In this document: one piece after another, positions 17,821 to 24,142 of the stretch
How the letters are laid out: each line of letters opens with the position of its first letter
Numbering within the stretch: position 1 is the stretch's first letter
Assembly (NCBI GenBank): GCA_964460115.1
Contig: CAYWPR010000020.1
Coordinates: forward strand, 1-64,000
Direction: 5' to 3'
Length of the DNA stretch: 64,000 nucleotides
From: JAEUJZ01 sp964460115
Lineage (GTDB): Bacteria > Myxococcota_A > Polyangia > Palsa-1104 > JAEUJZ01
Notes under the pieces: generated by a model
Databases searched by the model: none
What the model saw: the letters and a program-made list of their open reading frames with translations, nothing else
Told to the model about the DNA's origin: nothing
Position numbers and translations under genes: made by a program

Positions 17821-18783
17821 ATGAGTTTCGTGCCAGGCAGGGTGAGCGCGCAGAGATGTGAAAACCCCGGTGGAACGGGGTATGGTGTACTGGGACTCAC
17901 GGCTCGATTGTTTCTGCTTTGCACCGTCACAAGCTTGGGCGCGGGATGCATTGCGCCAGGTATATTGACCGACGGTAGCAGCGTATCGGGCGGGACTTTT
18001 CACAATGGCTATCTGCGCCGCGGCAAACGTCTGCCGGACCAAGGGGTGGGATATGTGATTCCCGCCTTGTGGCAGACGCGCGGCGCCAACTTTGGCACCG
18101 ATGAGCTTGTGGCGGCGATAAGGCGCGCCGCCAAACGCGTCGCCAAAGAGTACCCCGGCGGCATGCTGGGAGTGGCCGATTTGTCTTTGCCGGGCGGCGG
18201 CGAAAGCCCTTTGCATCGATCGCATGAAAATGGCCATGACGCCGACCTTATCTGGTATGCGGTCGACGAAAAAGGCAAGCCGGTGATGCCCACCGATTGC
18301 ATGCCTACTTACGGCAGAAATCTGTGGGCGGGGCCGCCGCATGCAACGCCCAATGTCGAATTCGGGCCTTATACGCCGCGGCGCTTCGATGTGCGGCGCA
18401 ACTGGGCCCTGGTGCGAGCCCTGCTAGAAGATCCGCAGATCGAGATTCAGTACCTTTTTGTGCATACGCGGCTGCGCCGCTTGCTGCTTGAACAAGCGGC
18501 GCAGCTTGGCGAGGAGCAGGAACTCATCGATCGTGCCGAAGCGCTGCTGAAGCAACCCGGCGACTCGCTGCCGCATGACGATCATCTGCACTTGCGCATT
18601 TACTGCGCCCCGTCCGACCGCCAACTTGGCTGCCAAGACTACGGACAGCTTCGCTGGTGGCGAAAAAGATACAAGTACATGCCACCAAGGCATCTACAAG
18701 AACCGAGCAGCCGCAAAGTGGCTCGCCTGTTTATTTCCCACCCAGGCGCCCGGCCCAGCATGCCGTCTGTGCAGCTTCGCTAA
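17821..18783 (+). CDS. mepA: Penicillin-insensitive murein endopeptidase (MepA family) lipoprotein
   Basis: 320 residues from the ATG at 17821 (MSFVPGRVSAQRCENPG). A hydrophobic segment ending TSLGAGC fits a lipobox, so the mature protein is probably an outer-membrane or periplasmic lipoprotein. The peptidase M74 (LAS) core is clear: SLPGGGESPLHRSHENGHDA, with the zinc-binding His/Asp in HENGHDAD, and a C-terminal LPHDDHLHLRIYC with the H-x-H zinc ligand. The family cleaves the D-Ala-meso-DAP cross-link of peptidoglycan. The long n-region before the signal helix means the start could lie further downstream. It is divergent from glpD. Confidence 0.88.
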   Translation: MSFVPGRVSAQRCENPGGTGYGVLGLTARLFLLCTVTSLGAGCIAPGILTDGSSVSGGTFHNGYLRRGKRLPDQGVGYVIPALWQTRGANFGTDELVAAIRRAAKRVAKEYPGGMLGVADLSLPGGGESPLHRSHENGHDADLIWYAVDEKGKPVMPTDCMPTYGRNLWAGPPHATPNVEFGPYTPRRFDVRRNWALVRALLEDPQIEIQYLFVHTRLRRLLLEQAAQLGEEQELIDRAEALLKQPGDSLPHDDHLHLRIYCAPSDRQLGCQDYGQLRWWRKRYKYMPPRHLQEPSSRKVARLFISHPGARPSMPSVQLR

Positions 18784-18823
18784 TCAGACGGCAGTTCTGC
18801 CAATTCAAAAACAAAAACTACAG

Positions 18824-18895
18824 TGGGCGTTGTTGGATTTGAACCAACGGCTTCAACCGTGTGAGGATTGCACTCTACCACTGAGTTAAACGCCC
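18824..18895 (-). tRNA. tRNA-Val (anticodon CAC)
   Basis: A 72-nt tRNA read on the minus strand from 18895 to 18824. It has a 7-bp acceptor stem GGGCGTT/AACGCCC, a D arm with AGTGGTAGAG, an anticodon stem CAATC/GGTTG closing the loop CTCACAC (anticodon CAC), and a T arm GTTGG-TTCAAAT-CCAAC. The discriminator base is A, and CCA is not encoded. It reads GTG valine codons. It lies downstream of rpmB on the same strand. Confidence 0.95.
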
Positions 18896-18914
18896 GATGC
18901 AGACCGTAGTCACA

Positions 18915-18940
18915 TTCGAAGCCAGCAAAACTGGCTTGAA
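18915..18940 (-). terminator. Hairpin between rpmB and tRNA-Val
   Basis: AAGCCAG-CAAAA-CTGGCTT forms a 7-bp stem with a 5-base loop. The flanking TTC/GAA extends it to 10 bp around one bulged base. It sits about 95 bases past the rpmB stop and 20 bases before the tRNA. No T-run follows in the rpmB direction, so it may be a weak or factor-dependent terminator or an RNA processing site rather than a classical intrinsic terminator. Confidence 0.4.
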
Positions 18941-19032
18941 TGGATCAACGGCTTGCAATGATTGAACAAGATTTCAACTGCTCTGCTAACACAGCCGGAA
19001 AAGCGCTGGCAACAGAAAAGTGTATGTATCTT

Positions 19033-19224
19033 CTAGATCGCCTTTTCGACGCTACCGCTGCGCAGGCAGCGCGTACAGACGCGCACCCGCTGCGTGACGC
19101 CGCCAATTTTGGCCCGTACGCGCTGCAAGTTGGGGCGCTGCACGGTTTTGGTTTTGATGTTCGAGTGGCTCACCTTGTGTCCGACGAGCCGTCCTTTGTT
19201 GCAGATTTCACACCGATTCGCCAT
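19033..19224 (-). CDS. rpmB: 50S ribosomal protein L28
   Basis: 63 residues. It begins MANRCEICNKGRLVGHKVSH, the conserved L28 start, followed by VQRPNLQRVRAKIGG and a C-terminal VRVCTRCLRSG. Two CxxC pairs (CEIC and CTRC) are present, so this is the zinc-binding (C+) form of L28. It is a small basic structural protein of the large subunit. A reading frame on the opposite strand covers it but resembles nothing. Confidence 0.95.
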   Translation of the reverse strand: MANRCEICNKGRLVGHKVSHSNIKTKTVQRPNLQRVRAKIGGVTQRVRVCTRCLRSGSVEKAI

Positions 19225-19351
19225 GGTTATTCCAGGAAAAGCTTTGTCCTTAGAGGGCTAACAAGTGAGATTTTTTATCATGCACGTTCGAGCCCTACAA
19301 CCCCAAAAGTGGCCAATTTACGCCAGGATGGCGCGCTGCTATGTTGGCGAC

Positions 19352-19726
19352 ATGGTGAATCGTCGCAGGCGCTTTGAACAAAGGAGCTGGCTCCTTTGTC
19401 TAGTATGTAGCCTGAGCTGCCAAGCCCAGGCCGGTATGTTCTGTCAGCAGCAAAGCGACTGCCGCTCAGGCCTTGTCTGTACCAAACCGGCTGGCCAAGT
19501 GGCTTCTAACGACTCGAGCGGCATCTGCGAGCCAGCGCGCCGGGGCAGCGGTGAATCCTGCCTGCGTTCTGCCGATTGTCAAAGCGGGCTTGTTTGTTCC
19601 AATGAATTGGGAATCTTTAACGGCGACGAGCGGCACGGGCTGTGCCAAAGTCCGCAAGACGGCCAAAGCGCCGACGGTGGAACTCGCGACCAGGGCAGCT
19701 TGGAAGATCTGCCGCATCCTGGATAA
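19352..19726 (+). CDS. Small Cys-rich secreted protein with two SDC...GLVC repeats
   Basis: 124 residues from the ATG at 19352 (MVNRRRRFEQRSWLLCLVCS). A basic n-region and hydrophobic helix ending SCQAQAGMFC suggest export; cleavage could be after AQA or at a lipobox-like Cys. The mature part has two similar Cys-rich modules, QQQSDCRSGLVCTK with its closing SSGICEPA, and RSADCQSGLVCSN with its closing RHGLCQSP. Each is a four-Cys unit like those common in secreted proteins of Myxococcota. A polar tail (GGTRDQGSLEDLPHPG) follows. The function is not known; the modules are probably disulphide-bonded. Confidence 0.65.
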   Translation: MVNRRRRFEQRSWLLCLVCSLSCQAQAGMFCQQQSDCRSGLVCTKPAGQVASNDSSGICEPARRGSGESCLRSADCQSGLVCSNELGIFNGDERHGLCQSPQDGQSADGGTRDQGSLEDLPHPG

Positions 19727-19777
19727 GAAAGTAGAAGCGTCCGCTTTCGGACGCGCGAGCGGCAGAGGTGGCCTAAT

Positions 19778-20587
19778 TTAGCCTTTGTCGTGAATGGAAG
19801 GCAGATCCTCGAGGTTTGGCACAAGAACAATTTCGATGCGCCGATTTTGCTTGCGACCTTCTTCGCTATCGTTGCCAGCAACCGGCAGTACATCGGCGTA
19901 TCCGGCCGCCGACAAACGCTTGGGATCCATGCCCGACTTAATCATCAAGCTCGTGACGACTAGAGCTCGCTGCGTGGACAGTTCCCAGTTGTCGCGGAAT
20001 TTGCCGGCTTTGACGGGCTTATTATCGGTGTGACCGGCAACTTGAAATTTGCGGCCTTCGATGCCGTTCAGGATGCCGGTCACCTGCACCAGCGCCTCCT
20101 GGCCTTCTTTTTTCAGATCGACCTTGCCGGGATCAAACAGAATGTTGTCGGGCAATTTCACGATCATCAGACCGTTGCGCACTTCAACCTGTAGCTTTCC
20201 GGCATCGACCATCGCTTTGAACTTGGCCACTAGGTCTCGAAATGCACGAGCGCGCTTTTCGGCCGCTTCCTGAGCCCGCTGCAAATCCTCCAGCGTCTTG
20301 TTCATCTTCGCGAGCTTGTCGACCAGATCCGCTTTGTCGCGATCGGCTTGGTTCATCGAACCTTTTAGTCCCGAAACGGCATGCGATAGGTCGTCACGCT
20401 CTTTGGTCAGACGCTCGACTTCCTTCTGCAGTTTGAGCTTCTGCTGTTCAAGATCGCCGACTTTGGACGTTAGCTCGGCATTTTCTTGAAGCTTTGCTTC
20501 CCATTTTTCTTTCGGAATGCCACACCCAGGATTGCTTACAGCCATTCCCAAAAGCAGTGCACACGGCAGAACTCGTCTTATGGACAT
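19778..20587 (-). CDS. OmpA-domain lipoprotein with coiled coil
   Basis: 269 residues. A lipoprotein signal (MSIRRVLPCALLLGMAVSNP then GC) is followed by a long coiled coil at about 30-115 (ELTSKVGDLEQQKLKLQKEV). An OmpA/MotB-type peptidoglycan-binding domain spans about 145-260: NILFDPGKVDLKKEGQEALV, then QVAGHTDNKPVKAGKFRDNW and SEEGRKQNRRIEIVLVP. The Asp in GHTDN and the Arg in NRRIEI are the residues that bind diaminopimelate in the family. It probably tethers an outer-membrane-anchored coiled coil to the cell wall. A single gene, with a candidate -10 box upstream. Confidence 0.88.
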   Translation of the reverse strand: MSIRRVLPCALLLGMAVSNPGCGIPKEKWEAKLQENAELTSKVGDLEQQKLKLQKEVERLTKERDDLSHAVSGLKGSMNQADRDKADLVDKLAKMNKTLEDLQRAQEAAEKRARAFRDLVAKFKAMVDAGKLQVEVRNGLMIVKLPDNILFDPGKVDLKKEGQEALVQVTGILNGIEGRKFQVAGHTDNKPVKAGKFRDNWELSTQRALVVTSLMIKSGMDPKRLSAAGYADVLPVAGNDSEEGRKQNRRIEIVLVPNLEDLPSIHDKG

Positions 20588-20623
20588 GAATACCCTCGCA
20601 CAAAGAGCCCTGTTACTTGACTT

Positions 20624-20629
20624 AGTATA
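20624..20629 (-). promoter_or_regulatory. Candidate -10 element for the OmpA-domain lipoprotein
   Basis: On the minus strand the sequence TATACT lies 36 bases upstream of the ATG at 20587, one base off the sigma70 -10 consensus. No good -35 is found at the normal spacing, so this is only a weak promoter call. Confidence 0.25.
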
Positions 20630-20649
20630 TCACAAAAGTGCAGGCGGGT

Positions 20650-21090
20650 TTAGCTGCTCGGTGTAGCAGCGGGCAAAGGTTTGCGGCCGGCAAATCCGGC
20701 GTGCGGTTCGTGATAATGGGCGATGTTTTTTTCGCCATAGCGCCAGCATAGGTACACATCGCGGCCGGGCACAACGCTCGTCGACCAAAAGTCGCAAAGC
20801 CCGGTGTCCAGATCTTTAATTTCAATGCCTTCGGTCTGAATCGCGACAAGGTCTTCCTGCATAAGCTCCATAAATCCGACAAAGCGCGCTCGAACGCTGC
20901 GCACTTCATCAGAGCCTTCATCGCTGGTTAGATTTTCGGCATCCGGCCGATACCCTAGACCCTCTAGCAGGCTGTAATGCGCACGCATTTGTGAACGCAG
21001 CCGCAAAATGCGTGCAAAGCTTTGTTCCAGCCATGGCACCATGGCGTTGGCTTCCTCGACAGTAAAGTAGCGCCGTTTGCTTGTGGTCAT
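20650..21090 (-). CDS. DUF2203 family protein
   Basis: 146 residues from the ATG at 21090 (MTTSKRRYFTVEEANAMVPW). The N-terminal YFTVEEANAMVPWLEQSFAR and the C-terminal VYLCWRYGEKNIAHYHEPHA followed by GFAGRKPL are the family hallmarks. The protein is predicted to be helical and cytosolic. The function of DUF2203 is unknown. It starts 34 bp after the end of the DUF2330 gene on the same strand and is probably cotranscribed with it. Confidence 0.85.
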   Translation of the reverse strand: MTTSKRRYFTVEEANAMVPWLEQSFARILRLRSQMRAHYSLLEGLGYRPDAENLTSDEGSDEVRSVRARFVGFMELMQEDLVAIQTEGIEIKDLDTGLCDFWSTSVVPGRDVYLCWRYGEKNIAHYHEPHAGFAGRKPLPAATPSS

Positions 21091-21124
21091 AAAGAGTACT
21101 CGCGATGCCAGCAGCGTGTTTCGG

Positions 21125-22624
21125 CTAGGGGTTCTGGCGTTTTTCACCCGGACGCAGCGGGCGCGGTTTTACAACGATGCCCAGGCTGGGAACAGAGGCC
21201 TGAATCACTGCGCCAAGCTTGATTTGACCTCGCGGAACGTTGGCCAGATCCGTGGCAGCACTGGCAGGAGATTTGCCGCTGCCGCCGGGTGGGCCGCCAA
21301 AGACGCCATAGCGTGGGTCCTTGCAGCTTACCGCTCCCTTCCAATAATGGCGAATGATGTAACGTCCCTGAAAGTTGTTGACGCCGCCGTCTTGGTTTAG
21401 CACCTGCGCACCGTTGTCACCAAGCGTGCCATCCCAATTGGCACGTCCGCCCACAGCCGGCCGAGCAGCGCGAAAAATCAGATCCTCATTGAGAGTGCGC
21501 CGATCATAGCGAGTATGCAGACGGGTTAGCACCCACGCTGAACCTCCACCAAAATACGGTTGCCGGCGGCCGCTGGCGACGGCCGAATCGCCGCTAGGCA
21601 CAGCGACGCTTTCTGCAACGCCGGGAAAGATCTGCTCGTCGCCCAGAATGAAAAGCTCGCTATCCTGCAGCGGCGGAGTCGGACAAGGATCGCATCCCGA
21701 AGTCTGCCAGGCGTATTCGGTAATCACTGCACGGTCGCCGCTATGGCGCAGCGTTTCATCAAACAGCTCTGCATAAAAGGAGCCAAAGCCGTGACGCACA
21801 CTATCAGCCACTTCAATATTGGTAGGGACAAAGATGTTTGGGTAGTTGGCGACCTCATAACGGCTGTCCGGAGACAGCACGTAGATGATCAAATCTTGTT
21901 TGCCGTCGGCATTTAACAGCCCAAGCCGTACCGGCAAACGCAGCTCGGCGCTATCAAAGCCAAACCGCAGCGGCGACAGAACGACCAGACCATGACTGTC
22001 GCGCTGCACTTTTTTGATATCCACCCGCGCCACAAAGAACTTCATCTGATCGCGGACGTAAGGGGCTAGGGCCTCGGCGGCACCTTTGGGAATATTGTAT
22101 TTGTTCTGATGCAGCCAGGTCTCTAGGCCCGTCGAGTCTTTCGCCGATAAGATGACGATCTGGTACTCGCCGATTTCGAACTTGGCTTCTATGCGAACGC
22201 CCAGCCCGTCATCTTCGTCCACGGCCGACCGGCGGGCCATCATGGGAATTCCGCCGCCCTTTTTATTTTTGAGATACTCGTGCGGGTCTACACAAGGGTC
22301 TTTTTCCCAATATTCCACAAGCCGCGGCGCCGACAGCTCGTCGATACGCTTAAAGACACTGGGCGACAGAGTCTTGACTTGTTCCTTCTGCAAAACCACC
22401 GGCACCGGAATCACCATGGCGAAGTCCTCGGGCGGACCCTTGTAGTTATTCGACATGGTCATCACCGTGTGATTGCCCTTGCGCAAAAGTGCCACTTGCG
22501 AGGCGTTGTTAGAAAGGGCGGCATCCGCGCCAGAGACGAAAAACCCGCAAAATGCCGAGGCCGCTTCTGACCAAAAGAGCGCGGCAGCCAGAAAAGTCGT
22601 AAAAATCACACGCAGCCATTGCAT
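21125..22624 (-). CDS. DUF2330 domain-containing exported protein
   Basis: 499 residues from the ATG at 22624, which has AGGAG 5 bases upstream. The signal peptide is MQWLRVIFTTFLAAALFWSE, ending ASA before FCGFFVSGADA. The DUF2330 core follows: NNASQVALLRKGNHTVMTMS, NNYKGPPEDFAMVIPVPVVL and LDELSAPRLVEYWEKDPC-like segments, then IYVLSPDSRYEVANYPNIFV and WVLTRLHTRYDRRTLNEDLI. Six or more cysteines sit in the exported part (for example TSGCDPCPTPP), so disulphides are likely. DUF2330 proteins are exported; their function is unknown. Confidence 0.85.
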   Translation of the reverse strand: MQWLRVIFTTFLAAALFWSEAASAFCGFFVSGADAALSNNASQVALLRKGNHTVMTMSNNYKGPPEDFAMVIPVPVVLQKEQVKTLSPSVFKRIDELSAPRLVEYWEKDPCVDPHEYLKNKKGGGIPMMARRSAVDEDDGLGVRIEAKFEIGEYQIVILSAKDSTGLETWLHQNKYNIPKGAAEALAPYVRDQMKFFVARVDIKKVQRDSHGLVVLSPLRFGFDSAELRLPVRLGLLNADGKQDLIIYVLSPDSRYEVANYPNIFVPTNIEVADSVRHGFGSFYAELFDETLRHSGDRAVITEYAWQTSGCDPCPTPPLQDSELFILGDEQIFPGVAESVAVPSGDSAVASGRRQPYFGGGSAWVLTRLHTRYDRRTLNEDLIFRAARPAVGGRANWDGTLGDNGAQVLNQDGGVNNFQGRYIIRHYWKGAVSCKDPRYGVFGGPPGGSGKSPASAATDLANVPRGQIKLGAVIQASVPSLGIVVKPRPLRPGEKRQNP

Positions 22625-22685
22625 AGGGACTCCTTTGCAGCGCGGCCAGCGCCGCACGGCCCTATCGTATCACCAAGCCAACCTG

Positions 22686-22952
22686 CTATTCATCGCCTTG
22701 GCAGTCTTCGCAGCCGGGGCGATTGGCGCGCTGCACTGGGCTAAAGACGGGCTCTTTGGCTTCATGGCCATCGCCGCGAATGCGCGGCGCCGACAGCACC
22801 CGTTCTACCCGACCTGTGCCCACTGCGATGGGCGCACTTGGCGCCGCGTGAGCGCTACGACATAGCTCGCCGCATTGTCGCCGGCAGGCCCCGACTGGCT
22901 CCAGCGCTTCCAGCACGGCCCCACACTCGCATCGATATTCATAAATCGGCAT
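22686..22952 (-). CDS. FmdB-type zinc-ribbon protein
   Basis: 88 residues. The start MPIYEYRCECGAVLEALEPV is the FmdB/CxxC_CxxC regulatory-protein signature. The second Cys pair is displaced, lying in RRQCGELCRS, and another pair is at the C-terminus (PGCEDCQGDE). It starts 8 bp after the stop of the receiver-kinase gene on the same strand, so it may be the last gene of the signalling operon. The function in this context is unknown. Confidence 0.75.
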   Translation of the reverse strand: MPIYEYRCECGAVLEALEPVGACRRQCGELCRSAHAAPSAPIAVGTGRVERVLSAPRIRGDGHEAKEPVFSPVQRANRPGCEDCQGDE

Positions 22953-22960
22953 ATACAGCT

Positions 22961-24142
22961 TTATAGCGCAGGTCGTAAAAATAGCGGTATACGCACGCTG
23001 AAGCAGGTTCCTACCCCAAGCTGGCTCTGCACGCTGAGCTCGCCGCCAAGCTCCTCGACAATCTGGCGCGAGATGGCCAATCCCAAGCCAGTTCCTTTTT
23101 GCTTGGTCGTAAAAAATGGGTCAAAGATTCGCGACAATTGGGCTGGAGCGATTCCGCTGCCGTTGTCGTGTACCTCGATGACCGCGCAGCCTTCGTGCTC
23201 AAATACCGCGACTTTGACTTGGTTGACATCGGCAGCGCCGGCGCGCGGCGGCATGGCCTGCAGCGCATTTAGCACGAGGTTTAGCAGCACTTGGCCGATT
23301 CGCGTCGCCGAACCCGCCACTTGCGGCGCCGCGGCCATCTCGACGACTAGCTTGGCGCGATTGTGCGCCTCGCTGCGCAAAAGGCGCAAAATCGAACGCA
23401 CCACATGCACAAGGTCGACCGGCGGCAGAGATGGGGCCAAAGGTTCGCTGCGCGCCGAGATTCCGATGCCTTCAACGATTTCAGAAAGCCGCTGCGCGCC
23501 CTCTTCAGCATCGGCCAGCGCCGCTTCAAGCTCTGTCAGATCGTTCTGCAAAGCGGACAGCGCCGCAGCGTCATTGCCGCGCCGCTTGCCAAGCGCCTCG
23601 CGCAGAGCCCGCCGTGCAAAACCGACGTTGGTGTTGACGACGCTAAGGGGTGTACGCAGTTCATGACCGATGCTGGCAGTAAGCACGCCCAAGGCGTACA
23701 TGCGCTCGGTTTCGCTGATGCGCACTTGCAGACGCTGCACCGTGGTGCGCAGACGATAGCGCTCTACCCCATCGCTTAAGGTCGCAAGCAGTTCATCGGC
23801 ATTCCAAGGCTTATGCAGGTAGCGATTGACATGGCCGCGGTTGATGGCGGCGATCGCTGCGCTTAAATCCGAGTAAGCGGTCACGAGCATGCGCATCGTA
23901 TCGGGATGCGAAGCGTGCACGCGTTCGCACAGGTCGATTCCAGAGAGACCTGGCATGCGCTGGTCGGTTACCAAAACGGCGATGTCCGGCCGTTCGGCAA
24001 GTATACGCAGGGCCTCATCTCCACCGCGCGCCGTCAGTACATCGTACTGAGCATCGGTGATGGCGCGAAAGGCAATCAAGTTGGCACGGTCATCGTCTAC
24101 ATAAAGCACCATGCCGCGATGCTCGGGGGTCGAAAGGCTCAC
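22961..24142 (-). CDS. Receiver-histidine kinase protein (PhcR-like architecture)
   Basis: 393 residues. A receiver domain lies at about 10-125, with acidic pocket VDDD, phospho-acceptor Asp in LVTDQRMPGLSGIDLC and switch Lys in YLHKPWNADEL. After a linker helix comes a histidine kinase: H-box ASIGHELRTPLSVVN, N-box LVLNALQAMPP, and G-boxes DNGSGIAP, FDPFFTTKQKGTGLGLAISR. A response regulator whose output is a kinase is the arrangement of PhcR in Ralstonia. Its start overlaps the stop of the upstream hybrid kinase (ATGA), which indicates coupled translation. The partner proteins are inferred from order. Confidence 0.85.
   Translation of the reverse strand: MSLSTPEHRGMVLYVDDDRANLIAFRAITDAQYDVLTARGGDEALRILAERPDIAVLVTDQRMPGLSGIDLCERVHASHPDTMRMLVTAYSDLSAAIAAINRGHVNRYLHKPWNADELLATLSDGVERYRLRTTVQRLQVRISETERMYALGVLTASIGHELRTPLSVVNTNVGFARRALREALGKRRGNDAAALSALQNDLTELEAALADAEEGAQRLSEIVEGIGISARSEPLAPSLPPVDLVHVVRSILRLLRSEAHNRAKLVVEMAAAPQVAGSATRIGQVLLNLVLNALQAMPPRAGAADVNQVKVAVFEHEGCAVIEVHDNGSGIAPAQLSRIFDPFFTTKQKGTGLGLAISRQIVEELGGELSVQSQLGVGTCFSVRIPLFLRPAL

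Noticed and set aside
18940..19377. A 145-codon open frame on the plus strand over rpmB
   Set aside because: It is fully antisense to the unmistakable L28 gene and its translation resembles no family.
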